A DNA stretch of 64,000 nt, taken from NCBI RefSeq assembly GCF_001659605.2, contig NC_035170.2:21033190-21097189 (forward strand), in the 5' to 3' direction. Shown here in pieces: positions 19,467 to 31,555 of the stretch; position 1 is the stretch's first letter; each line of letters begins with the position of its first letter. A program made the position numbers and the translations under genes. Below the pieces are notes generated by a model. That model saw only the letters and a program-made list of their open reading frames with translations, made no database searches and had not been told where the DNA came from. Origin of the DNA: Manihot esculenta. Lineage: Eukaryota > Streptophyta > Magnoliopsida > Malpighiales > Euphorbiaceae.

Positions 19467-22157
19467 TAAAAAGGTTCGAGTAGTGGGGGAGGCGACCTAA
19501 TATCTGTAACAGCCCGGAAACCGGTACACCTCTTGTAACGGCCCCAAACTGCTCGGCACTAGGATCCAGATCGGCTTAAGGCCGCCGGGACCCGTAGTAA
19601 GCCTCTAGACATCCTGAACTCTAGGTATAATCCCATACATGATCAGCATTTTCATAAAAACTTAAGCTTTTTCAGAAAGTCTTTAAACTTTTCTTTATTT
19701 CAGCTTGACCTATGTATAGAAACATAGAACTTCATACTAGATGAGTCATCAAGCTAGCTGTAAAAACATATCCGCTTTGGGTCAAGGGATTGAGACCCTT
19801 TCTTCCCTCACGGCCATACATACTTCAAACCATTAAAACATTTCATATAACTTGAAAACATTCTTAAAACATTTCTTTAACTTTCATATTGATCATGCAA
19901 AACCAAGGGATTTACCAACACTAGGCAAAACACAACTCTATACTATCCATCTCACATACTTTTCTTAGTTTGGCTCTATCTCTTATAACATACTCATTAC
20001 TCTTTCCATTCATCATATTCTTTATATACATAAGGACCATACATCAAGTCCATCTATCATGTCCATATATCATCATTATCATCATGTCCACCACTAAGCT
20101 AAACAAACATACAAAACATACATAGCATTACATAACATATCATCTCTTTAACAACTTTCTTACATAACTATCACTATCCCCATAAACATATACATACAAG
20201 CATCTCTTATACATAACAAAAATACAACTAAGCTATTACAACCAAACATGGCAACCCATGCTTGAACCTCTTCTTTCCCATAGCTCTATCTGACTTACTC
20301 TGGCTTACTTACTCTGGCCCTGCAAAACTGGGGTTAAGGGAATGGGGTGAGCTACAAGAGCCCAGTGAGTAGAAACAGAGAAAACATTTGATTTAATTCC
20401 TCCATTTTTAGGTGTATTATTATTCATTATTTATTTTATTTTTTTATTTCATTTTATTTTATGCTTTCTTTTATTTCATGCTTTCATGAAATGCGTCATA
20501 TCACAACGAATACACATCAAACATTTCTTCCCCGCTTGAGTTCACGCTAGCAATCTCTTCCTCTTGCGGGTGATTTTAGAGGGTTCTCGAAACGTCCTTC
20601 CCCTCAGGGTTAGACATGACCCCAACATTCCCTCTGTCAAAACTTGGCCCCGAAGGAGCTCTCATAGGGCTTTCCTACATGTACTTGCCCGACTGACAAG
20701 GACTTATTGACAGACTTGTGGGCTATTGAGGTCGCCTTGGTCCACCCATCACATCATATACACAACAATTTATGCAATGCGTCATATTCGTGAAACTAGT
20801 GCAATCATCCTATTACATATAATCATGATGCATGCATATGCTTTAGGCATTTGATTTCTTAAAATAAAAGATTTAGTTAGTTCTACTCACCTGAAGCCAC
20901 TGCTCAGCTAACTCTACTGGCCAACTAGCACTGAAGCTAGACACTTCGATGTCTCAGGTCCGATCCTACATAGATGGACTCACATGAGGTGCCAAACACA
21001 CTCTAACAACTCATAAGCATACCCCCTAAAACCCCTCTAAACATCACTTAATCATGCATAGGAAACACCCAAGAAACGGCTGGACAGGGCACTTTCGGCG
21101 GCACCTTCGGCGGCCGAAAGTCCCTTCCAGAGACGAAACTCGGGTAGGTTCGGCGGCAGGTTCGGCGGCCGAAACCTCTGGACAGAAACGAAAGTCCCTC
21201 CTTCGGGGGCACGTTCGGCAGCCGAAAGACTGCCTCCCATGCAGGTTCGGCGGCCGAAACTCCTTTCGGCGGCCGAACCTGGTCCCCTATGGACGACAGG
21301 TCCGATTCTGCCAAGCCAAAAACCAAGCTCAATACACCCAAATCCTTACATACTCTCTCCCGAACATGCATACTCACTCCCACATGAATAAAGGAGCATA
21401 AACTAACAACATATCATCACATAAACACATATAATCATACATTGACATACATTGGGCATAAAACCCACATAACTCCTAACATGCATCTCTACCCATACTC
21501 TACCATTAAAACCTTCATAAAACTTTATAAAAATACTAGGGAAGCAAGGATCTACACTTACCTCTTGGAGATCGAGGGTTGGTGTGACCCGAACCTTGGA
21601 GATGTGGAGGAAACTAGCTCCGGGGTCTCCAAGCTCCAAATCCTTGATCCAAGCTTAAAACTCTTCAAAACCAAGAATGAAACTCATAAAAACCATAGAA
21701 GATTGAAGGAAAACGTGAAATCGACCAAGGGAGGACATGAACTCACCTGGGCACGAGAATGGGGAGAAAACTCGCCCATTTTCGGTCTGGGGCCTTTTAT
21801 AGGCGACCGGCTGAGCCACATTCGGCGGCCAAACCAGCACCCTAAAGTCCCCCATGTTCGGCGGCCGAACTTGAGGTTCGGCAGCCGAACCTGGTTTCTG
21901 CCCAACTCAACTTTCGGAAGCCAAAAGTCCATCCGAAACCATCTCATGTTCGGCGGCCGAACATCACCTTCGGCGGCCGAACCTGGGTTCTTCCTCCTTG
22001 GCCTTTTCTCTTCAAAACTCAATTCATTTTCATTTAAAACCATGAAATCATGTGAAAACATTTTAGAAAACACATTCTACCCTTCTAGAGAGATCCAACA
22101 CCCTAGATTCCGCCGGAAGGCAGGAATCCCGATGCCGGATTCTAGCCGGGTATTACA
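18773..22157 (-). mobile_element. Solo LTR of subfamily D (D'), with S inserted at its tip
   Basis: The 5-bp target duplication atcta at 18768-18772 and 22158-22162 brackets the whole unit, showing one insertion into the protease region of H. The LTR proper (22157 down to 19504 on the minus strand) runs from tgtaatacccggc to ccgggctgttaca and matches D LTRs in layout: ttcggcGGCCgaa clusters at 21090-21280 and 21850-21990, and an intron-donor-like gtaag on the minus strand near 21560. No internal region remains, as expected after LTR-LTR recombination. Confidence 0.88.
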
Positions 22158-22246
22158 ATCTATGGCTCTCAGAGAAACAAAAGAATGAGAGGCACCAGGT
22201 TCCATAAGAGCATACACATCAGAAAAACTAGAAGTAAGTTTATTTG
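22158..22246 (-). pseudogene. Small protease fragment of H between D' and D
   Basis: Minus-strand translation gives [17 protein letters not shown], the protease active-site region (here E-P-G in place of D-P-G, so the catalytic aspartate is lost). It is an 89-bp remnant trapped between the D' insertion (atcta) and the D insertion (atttg/attta). Confidence 0.85.
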
Positions 22247-24814
22247 TGTAATACCCGGCTAGATTCCGGCATCGGAATCCCTACCTTCCGGCGGAATCTC
22301 CGTTGGAATCTAGAATTCTGAAGATGCCAGAGGCTTCTAGAGGGGTAAAATGTGTTTTCTAAAAGGTTTTTACTGATTTCATGGTTTTAAATGAAAAAGA
22401 ATTGAGTTTTGAAAAAGAAAAGACCAAGGAGGCATTTGCCAGGTTCGGCAGCCGAAAGTGAAGTTCGGCCGCCGAACATGGAAAGGTTTTGGGAGCGCTT
22501 TTGGCCTCCGAAAGTCTTGTTTGAACGAGCCAAAGTTCGGCCGTCGAACCTCAAGTTCGGCCGCCGAACATGCATGAGTTTAGGGGGCACGTTAGGCTGC
22601 CGAAGGTCTTCGACCAGGCCACCTATAAAGAGCCCTCAGATCGGAAATGGGCGAGTTTTCTCCCCATTCTGGAGCTCAGGTGAGTTTTTGTCCTCCTTTG
22701 GTCATTTTCATTTTTTCTTCATCTCCTTCATGTTTTCATGAGTCTTATGGCTGTTTTGAAGAGTTTTCAAGCTTAGATCGAGTTTTGGGAACTTGGAGAC
22801 CCAAGGAGTTGGTTTCTCCCATCTCCAAGTTAGAGCTCACACAAACCCTCGATCTCCAAAAGGTAAGTGTGGATCTATGCTTTCCTTTATGTTTCATGAA
22901 GTTTTAAGTAGTTTTAAGAGGTTTTAATGGGTAGATATGCATGTTTAAGTTTATGTGGGTTTTATGCCCAATGTATGCTTATGCTTGTTTATGTATGTTT
23001 ATGTGAAGTTATGTTGAAGGTTTAAGCTAGTTTATGCATGTGGAAGAGTGTATGCATGATTGGGAAAGAGCAAGTGAGGTTTAAGCTAGTTTTGATGGTT
23101 TTGGCTTATGTGGGTCATAAGCTCTTTATGTATGCTTTTATGATGTTCTTTGTTGGAGTTTAAGCTTGTTTAAGCTCCTTTGTGCATGGTTAAGGTTAAT
23201 GCATGTCTTTAGGAGGTTAGGTGCTTATTTTGGGGTGTTTGGAAGGTTTGGGAGGCTTGAATGCATGAGAAGCTGAGTTCTGCCCTTCTGGGAAGAACTC
23301 AGGTTCGGCCGCCGAAGGTAGTTTCGGCCGCCGAACCTGCCTATGGATGCATGGATTGGCCGCCTAACCTTGCCCCCGAAAGTTGAGTTTTGGCTTGAAA
23401 GCAAACTTTCGGCCGCCGAAGGAAGGATTCGGTCGCCGAAAGTGCCTGACTTTCGTCTCTAGAGTGGGACTTTCGGCCGCCGAAGGTGCCGCCGAAAGTG
23501 CCCGAGTTTCGTCTCTGGAGGAAGGGTTCGGCCGCCGAAGGTGCCGCTGAAAGTGCCCTGTCCAGCCTTTTCATAGTTGTTTTCTATGCATGTTTAAGTA
23601 ATGTTTAGAGGGGTTTTTGGGTAGTTGTTTTTGAGTTGTTAGAATGTGTTTGGCACCTCATTCGAGTCCACCTGTGTAGGATCAGACCCAAGGAACCGAG
23701 GAGGCCATCAGTGTTAGTAGTTGCAGAGTCAGTTCAGCGTCTGCCAGAGGTGAGTAGAACTAAATTTAATCTTTATTTTATGAAATCAAATGCCTAAAGC
23801 ATGTTCATGCATCATGTTTATATGTAATAGGTTGATTGCACTAGTTACACGTATATGACGCATTGCATTATTTACTGTTGATGTGAATGGACCAAGGCGA
23901 TCCCAATAGCCCTAGCTATGTATGTTAATGAAGTCCTGAGGAGCCCCTTGAGGGCCGGGCATAATGAAGTCCCGAGGAGCCCGAAGGGCCGGGCATAATG
24001 AAGTCCTGAGGAGCCCGAAGGGCCGGGCACCATGTTATGTTACAGATAGAGGGAGTTTTGGTGGTCATGCCCATCCGTTATGTGAAATGTTTGTGCTGTG
24101 ACGCATTTCATGAAAGCATATAATTAATGAAGTGTTTTCTTTGTTTCTACTCACTGGGCTTTTTTAGCTCACCCCTTTCCCCTAACCCCAGTGTCGCAGG
24201 TATGAGGTCGACCGGGAAGTCTCAAGAGTTAAGGTTTTGCTTATGTAATAGCTTAGATTAGTGTTAGTGTGGACATGTAATGTAAATTGATATAATGAAT
24301 TGTAATGTAAGTAAAAATTTGTTTATGTATTAGTACTGTGCTTGGCCCTAAGACTTGGTTAGTCCCTTTTTAGTTCATGATGTATGTAAAGTTTTAATGT
24401 TGAGTTGTGTTGAACTAAACTTGTAGCATGTTTTGTTGACCACGCTATGGTAATTGTCGAGGACCCTAGTGGGGGTCTTATGTTTGTGGTTTGATGCATG
24501 CACAGGTTAGGTTCTAGTTCTTTGGATGTGATCCCAGCTTGATGTATGTTATGTTGACCCAGCTAGAGTTTTGATGAGGGCTCTAGTAGGGGGTTTCTTT
24601 ATGTTTCCAGTTATGTCGCATACAGGTCAAGCTCGGTCTATACATCTTATGTTACAGTTTTTATGTTAAAGTTTGATCATGTATGGGATTTGGCCAAGTG
24701 ATAGGATGTATGTTTGGCTTGCTTCGGGTCCCGGCGGCCTTAAGCCGATCTGGATCCTAGCGCCGGTGGCGGTTCGGGCCGTTACATAGGGGTACCGGTT
24801 CCCGGGTCGTTATA
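22247..24814 (+). repeat. 5' LTR of D
   Basis: The 2.57-kb LTR starts tgtaatacccggctagattcc and ends gggtcgttata (the terminal ca is mutated to ta). It has ttcggcCGCCgaa clusters at 22442-22570 and 23300-23560. A splice-donor-like gtaagt stands at 22863 and a gtgtag acceptor-like site at about 23678. A three-unit minisatellite around 23930-24030 has the core gaggagcccgaagggccggg. Confidence 0.9.
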
Positions 24815-24817
24815 GAG

Positions 24818-24829
24818 TGGTATCAGAGC
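24818..24829 (+). other. Primer binding site of D
   Basis: TGGTATCAGAGC follows the 5' LTR by three bases and matches initiator tRNA-Met, as in A2 and A3. The site is intact although the coding region is not. Confidence 0.9.
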
Positions 24830-25149
24830 TTTGGGCCTCATCAGTACGGTGTGTTGAGCAAAGATGCTCAAGGATTAGAGATATCCCACATCGAAACGAG
24901 GTTGGTTTAGAGGTCATAGAAGGGCAAGCACAATAAGTAAAATCATGTCCACTAGGATAGGATGTGGAGTCCTGTCTTGTTTGATGATGATGTGCAATGC
25001 CATGATTTTATGCATGGGCATTAATGTTATGTATGATATGTTATGTATGATATGCTATGTATGTGTTGCAGGTTCATGTGTTTTCATATGAACCGTATGA
25101 TGCTAATGATTGATTGTATGCTTGTGTGTTGTTCTTCAGAGGAGCCAGA

Positions 25150-25767
25150 ATGCGAGGTACTCGTCGATCTGTGGAATCGACTGGAGTTCCATCTGAGAGG
25201 GAAGGTGTGGACACCTTTCCCCCTGCTCTGCCAAGAGCGCAGTCGTGGGGAGTCAGCAAATGGGGAACATCAAGGGACCCTGGAAGGTCTTTTGATGTAA
25301 GCAGAGAAGGAATGGCTCCAAGAAGGATGTCAGCTAGTGTGAGGGAAGTAGAGTTGGAGGTTCAGAGAAGGGATGTCAGTTTGGGAGTCAGAGTTCCAGA
25401 GGAAGGTATGGGAGATTCTCAGGAGGATGCTCAGACTCAGGATTCCAGAATTTCATGTTCTGGAGGGATTGATCCCTCCACTCTGAGTACAGCCTCCACG
25501 AAGAGTAAGAAGTGGGGCAGAACCCTGAGGGGGAAGAAGAAGAAGTTTTGGAAGAATTTGAAGGCTAGTCTGGGTTTTGGTGGCTCAAGCTCTGGCTCAG
25601 GCAGTTCGAAATGCTTGAGGTGCGGTAGACCGCATAAGGGAGTCTGTCTGGTGGGGACAACGGCATGTTTCAGATGCAGGCAGGAGGGGCACATAGCACG
25701 TGAGTGTCCTACTGCGCCCTGGGTGGCTCAATCCCAGTGGACAACTCCAGGTAGAGCGGCTCAGTAA
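25150..25767 (+). pseudogene. Truncated gag of D lacking the capsid core
   Basis: The frame starts MRGTRRSVEST after ttcttcag, equivalent to the A2 start. After about 95 residues it jumps from the acidic N-terminal part straight to the basic linker and zinc knuckles ([26 protein letters not shown]). The Pro-rich stretch and the entire conserved Gag core present in A2 are missing, so it is unlikely to assemble particles alone. It ends at a stop at 25765-25767. Confidence 0.85.
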
Positions 25768-27230
25768 GCAGCTCCAGCCATGGTTCAAGTTAGTGGTCGA
25801 GGCAGAGGGAGAGGGTCAGTCCCTCATTCCTCAGGTTCCCGTGGAGAAGGTCCGTCAGCTCCAGCTCGGATCTTCACCCAAGCTTAGCAAGAGGCAGACA
25901 CATCGAACACAGTGATGCCAGGTACGCTCACTTTTGAATGTTCTGATGTGTATGTTTTGTGAACTCTGGAGTTTCTCTTTCTTTAGTTGCTCTAGGAGCC
26001 GTTGAGAGGTTGAGTTGATAGCTTCTAGGCTAGAGTGTTCTCTTTGGGTTAGTGGACCCGAGTGTGATCCATCTGTGGCAGAGCCAGTCTGCCGGTTCAG
26101 TTCTGTAATAGTTGAGGGTAGATGCCTTCCACCCGACTTTGAGATCCTAGACTTGACTGTCTGGACGTCCGTTTAGGGTTGGATTGATTTCTGCTCGTAG
26201 TGCTATCTTGGTCTGCAGAGACAAGGTAGTCAGGTTCAGAGGATGGGATGGATCAGAGGTAGTCTTCTGAGGGAACACAGTAGGGATGCCTAGAGGTTTG
26301 ATGTCAACCTGTCAGGTTCGTAGGGTGCGTAGGAGGGGTTGTCAGAGGGTTCTAGCTCTTGTTTGGGAGTTTAGCAGTCGGGTCAGGGAACCAGCCTCAG
26401 TGCCAGTTGTTAGAGAGAGCTCTTAGATGTCTTTCCAGGCGAGTTGTCAGGTTTACCACCTGTCAGGGGGTTAGAGTTGGAGTAGGAGCAGTGTCTGGAT
26501 CCAGAACCATTTCTTTCCTTCCCTACAGGATGGCGCCTGCATAGAGAGAGGTAGTAGTCAGAGTAGGGGCGAGACTTGGTAGACAAAGGGTTTTATCCGA
26601 CCTAGTACCTCACCCTGGATTGTTCCAGTGTGGTGGTGGGAAATGAAGGATGGATCCTTGAGACTTTGTAACGACTGTAAGCAGTTGGCCAAGGTCACTA
26701 CCAAGGGCAGGTATTCCTATGCAGGATGGATGATCTATTGGGATAGCTAGTAGGAGCTGGTTATTTTCCAAGATAGATCTGAAATCTAGGTACTACCTGT
26801 GAGAGTTAGAGTTAGTTTTGGGTTAGCAGTGAGCAGAAGCCAGTTAGTAAAGATGAAGAGAGAAGAGTAAGGATCAGAGTGGTGCTTTGGAAGCGTGTTG
26901 TGTTTCAGGAGAAGGTTGGGTATTGCTAAGGTGTCTCCATTGGAGGGGGTGATTTCCTATGGAGAAAGTCCATTCGGGTTTCCATGTTCCTGTGTTGTGG
27001 AAGTTCGTGTCAGGTCCTAGTAGGGTTCTTAAGGAACCAGAGGTGGAGATCTCAAGGGATCTCACCTATGTTGAGCAGTTAGTGGGGATCATGGACACAT
27101 AAGTCAAGAATTGAGGAGCAAGGAAATCCTAATGGTGAAAAGTTTTGGAAATCACCACTGGTTGATAGTGAGTGTTTGAGAGACCCGGGAGTTCTACTCC
27201 AGCAATGCCTGTGTCTCTCTTTCAGGAGAG
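25768..27230 (+). pseudogene. Wrecked pol of D
   Basis: Patches align to A2 in order: end of gag, protease (CSLWVSGPECDPSV-like), linker, early RT (near 26600-26800), then a jump to the integrase C-terminal end (near 26850-27210, with DLTYVEQ). Almost all of RT, all RNase H and the integrase core are absent. The rest has many stops and frameshifts and cannot supply any enzyme. Confidence 0.85.
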
Positions 27231-27298
27231 AGATTTTTAGGTTTTGCTTGCTTGTTTGCTTGCTTGATGTTATGTTTTGAGAATGCCTGTTGTTTGTG

Positions 27299-27336
27299 GA
27301 ACATTCGGGGACGAATGTTCTGAAAGGGGGGAAGAA
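27299..27336 (+). other. Pre-PPT hairpin and polypurine tract of D
   Basis: The same 9-bp perfect stem as in A2 (gaacattcg / cgaatgttc) is kept, followed by aaaggggggaagaa directly before the LTR. Preservation of these cis signals contrasts with the coding decay. Confidence 0.85.
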
Positions 27337-28934
27337 TGTAATACCCAGCTAGATTCCTGCATCGGAATCCCTACCTTCCGGCGGAATCTCCGTTGGAATC
27401 TAGAATTCTGAAGATGCCAGAGGCTTCTAGAGGGGTAAAATGTGTTTTCTAAAAGGTTTTTACTGATTTCATGGTTTTAAATGAAAAAGAATTGAGTTTT
27501 GAAAAAGAAAAGACCAAGGAGGCATTTGCCAGGTTCGGCCGCCGAAAGTGAAGTTCGGCCGCCGAACATGGAAAGGTTTTGGGAGCGCTTTTGGCCTCCG
27601 AAAGTCTTGTTTGAACGAGCCAAAGTTCGGCCGCTGAACATGCATGAGTTTAGGGGGCACGTTAGGCTGCCGAAGGTCTTCGACCAGGCCACCTATAAAG
27701 AGCCCTCAGATCGGAAATGGGCGAGTTTTCTCCCCATTCTCGAGCTTAGGTGAGTTTTTGTCCTCCTTTGGTCATTTTCATGTTTTTCTTCATCTCCTTC
27801 ATGTTTTCATGAGTCTTATGGCTGTTTTGAAGAGTTTTCAAGCTTAGATCGAGTTTTGGGAACTTGGAGACCCAAGGAGTTGGTTTCTCCCATCTCCAAG
27901 TTAGAGCTCGCACAAACCCTCAATCTCCAAATGGTAAGTGTGGATCTATGCTTTCCTTTATGTTTCATAAAGTTTTAAGTAGTTTTAAGAGGTTTTAATG
28001 GGTAGATATGCATGTTTAGGTTTATGTGGGTTTTATGCCCAATGTATGCTTATGCTTGTTTATGTATGTTTATGTGAAGTTATGTTGAAGGTTTAAGCTA
28101 GTTTATGCATGTGGAAGAGTGTATGCATGATTGGGAAAGAGCAAGTGAGGTTTAAGCTAGTTTTGATGGTTTTGGCTTATGTGGGTCATAAGCTCTTTAT
28201 GTATGCTTTTATGATGTTCTTTGTTGGAGTTTAAGCTTGTTTAAGCTCCTTTGTGCATGGTTAAGGGTTAATGCATGTCTTTAGGAGGTTAGGTGCTTGT
28301 TTTGGGGTGTTTGGAAGGTTTGGGAGGCTTGAATGCATGAGAAGCTGAGTTCTGTCCTTCTAGGAAGAACTCAGGTTCGGCCGCCGAATGTAGTTTCGGC
28401 CGCCGAACCTGCCTATGGATGCATGGATTGGCCGCCTAATCTTGCCCCCGAAAGTTGAGTTTTGGCTTGAAAGCAGACTTTCGGCCGCCGAAGGAAGGAT
28501 TCGGCCGCCGAAAGCGCCTGAATTTTATCTCTGGAGTGGGACTTTCGGCCGCCGAAGGTGCCGCCGAAAGTGCTCGAGTTTCGTCTCTGGAGGAAGGGTT
28601 CGGCCGCCGAAGGTGCCGCCGAAAGTGCCTTGTCCAGCCTTTTCATGGTTGTTTTCTATGCATGTTTAAGTAATGTTTAGAGGGGTTTTTGGGTAGTTGT
28701 TTTTGAGTTGTTAGAATGTGTTTGGCACCTCATTCGAGTCCACCTATGTAGGATCGGACCCGAGGAACCGAGGAGGCCATCAGTGTTAGTAGTTGCAGAG
28801 TCAGTTCAGCGTCTGCCAGAGGTGAGTAGAACTAAATTTAATCTTTATTTTATGAAATCAAATGCCTAAAGCATGTTCATGCATCATGTTTATATGTAAT
28901 AGGTTGATTGCACTAGTTACACGAATATGACGCA
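27337..28934 (+). repeat. 3' LTR of D, first part (interrupted by A3)
   Basis: Closely similar to 22247-23870, with scattered single changes and one short deletion near 27630. It breaks at gacgca (28934), where A3 begins, and resumes at 38823. Confidence 0.9.
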
Positions 28935-31286
28935 TGTAATACCCGGCTAGACTCCGGTATCGGAATTCCTACCGTCCGGTGGAATCTCGGATGTCGGAGA
29001 CCTCTAGAAGGGTAGAACCATGTTTTCACAAATATTTTCATGTTTTAATGATTTTTAAGTAAGAATGAATTTGAGTTTTTAAATGAAAAAGACCATGGAA
29101 CCTTTACCAGGTTCGGCCGCCGAAAGTCATGTTCGGCCGCCGAACGTGAATAGGTTTTGGGAGCACTTTTGGCCTCTGAAAGTTTTGTTTGAAAGAAACC
29201 AGGTTCGGCCGCCAAACCTCATGTTCGGCCGCCGAACATGCATGAGATGTGGGGGCACGTTCGGCCCCCGAACGTGAACTGGCCAGCCCCTATATAAGAG
29301 CTCCATGGCCGAAAAGGGCGAGTTTTCTCCCCATTTTTTACCACGGTGAGTTCTTGCTCCTCCATGGTTCGTTTTTGATGATTTTCCTTCGATCCTTCAT
29401 GTTTTAACAAGGTTTATGTCATTTTGAAGAGATTTGGGCAAGTTTTGAGCTTGGAGACCAAGGAAGTTAAATCTCTCCCAACTCCGAGTTTAGGTCGTCT
29501 CTCCCTCGATCTTCAAGAGGTAAGGGCCGATCTTGAATCCTTTTCATGTTTTAAACAGGTTTTAGTAAAATCTATGGGGTAGAATGCATGTTTAGCTCAT
29601 AGTTAGGTTTTTTAGTTAATGTTATGTTTTGAGCAATGTATGTTGGATTTGTGTTGTTGTTGTGTGTTGTAGTTGGGGTTTTAGGTAGTTTGAAACCCCT
29701 AGGAGCCAATGTATGTATATTTGCATGATTTGATGAGTTATATGCATGTTGGAATGGAAGGGAGAAGTTTTTGTGCAAAGGGAGCCAAGTTTCTGCCCTT
29801 TGGCAGAAACCAGGTTCGGCAGCCGAAGGAACTTTCGGCCGCCGAACATAGCTTGGGAGGCAGGCCTTTCGGCTGCCGAAGTTGCCCCCGAAAAGAGACT
29901 TTTGTCTCTGTTTGGGACTTTCGGCCGCCGAAGGTGCCGCCGAACCTGCCCTGTCCAGCCTTCCTTTGCATGTTTTTGCATGATTGTTTTGAGGTGTTTT
30001 AGGGGGTTTTTGGGGGATGTTTTTAGAGTTATGTTCTAGTTGTTTGGTCCCTCATTTGAGTCCACCTGTGTAGGCTCGGACCCGAGGAACCGAGGACCCC
30101 AGCAGTGAGTTCAGCTGCTTCTGAGTCAGTAGAGTTTCGGCCAAGAGGTGAGTAGAATAAACCTTTACGATTTAAAGCAAATAAATTATAAAGTTTTAGC
30201 ATGTTCATGCATCATGAATGCCATGTGATGAATTAGGTTGCTTGCATTAGAATTCACGAATATGTTGCATTGCATTTATGATGTTGATGTGGATTGGTTA
30301 TTGGATGACCCTTTAGTCCTCATATGATATGATGATGTTATGGCATGATACGGTATGGAAGTCCAGGTTGTACCCATTCTACGTCCCTGGCACTATGTAA
30401 GAGAAAGTCCAGGTTGTACCCATTCTACGTCCCTGGCACATTGGTATGTATGATATGTTATCTTAAGAGAAAGATCGGTTGTACCCATTCTACGTCCCGG
30501 CACTTTGGAATGTAGAGGACTATTGGTGACAATACCATCCGAGATGTGATTAGTTGTGATGTGTTGCATTACATGATGGCATGAGATTTAAATGTTGTTT
30601 TCTTCTACTCTGTTCACTGGGCTCTAGTAGCTCACCCCTTTTCCCTAATCCCCCAGGATTGCAGATACGGGCTAGACAGAGAAGTCAAGAAGAGTAAAGT
30701 CTTGTAATTGTAATAGTTAGAAAGTGGACATGATAAATTGTAAGATGGTGTATAACTGAATAAGTTATGTTATGTATAATGATATTGAGGGATTAGAAGT
30801 TGTGCTTGACCCTATAGATGTTGTAATCCCTTTTGTTACATGATTTTAATGTTTTATGATAAAGATGCTAGCCAACTCAACACATGTATATCGCCCATTG
30901 GGGCATTGATGAAATCCCACAGAGGGATTAATGTTTATGAGGATGATTATGTTCAGTGCATACACAGGTTGAGTTTGGCGTATGATAGAATGTATGAAAG
31001 AAAAGTTTTAATTTTTATGTATATTTTTTATCATGTATGGGATTAAACAGGTTTACAGGTTACATGTCAGGCTTGCTACGGGTCCCGGCGGCCTTAAGCC
31101 GATCTGGATCCTAGCGCCGGTAGCGGTCCGATTTTCGGGTCGTTACTTAATTTTTATGTATATTTTTTATCATGTATGGGATTAAACAGGTTTACAGGTT
31201 ACATGTCAGGCTTACTACGGGTCCCGGCGGCCTTAAGCCGATCTGGATCCTAGCGCCGGTAGCGGTTCGATTTTCGGGTCGTTACA
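28935..31286 (+). repeat. 5' LTR of A3 with a duplicated 3' end
   Basis: Matches the 3' LTR with two additions: a 20-bp duplication around ttcggccgccgaa (near 29215) and a tandem copy of the last ~139 bp (31148-31286 repeats about 31008-31146, from ttaatttttatg to gggtcgttac). TATA is at about 29291 (tatataag). Splice-like sites include a caagag/gtaag donor at 29520. A three-unit minisatellite (30360-30500) has the core gttgtacccattctacgtcc. Confidence 0.93.
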
Positions 31287-31289
31287 GAA

Positions 31290-31301
31290 TGGTATCAGAG
31301 C
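31290..31301 (+). other. Primer binding site of A3
   Basis: TGGTATCAGAGC begins three bases after the second copy of the LTR end. This matches initiator tRNA-Met. Confidence 0.9.
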
Positions 31302-31555
31302 CCTAAGTTCATATGGTCGGACCTAGAGTGTCGGGCTCATGGATGTTATAGAAGGTTAAGCACAATAGGAAAATCATATCCACTAGGATAGGATGTGGAG
31401 TCTTGTCTTGTTTGATTATATGAAATGCCATGATTTTATACATGTGCATTAATGCTATGATATGAATGTGATGTATGTGATGAGGGTTCATGTGTGCCCA
31501 CATGAACCATGTGATGCTAATGTTTGCTTGTTATGTGCTGCCTTTCAGAAATAGG

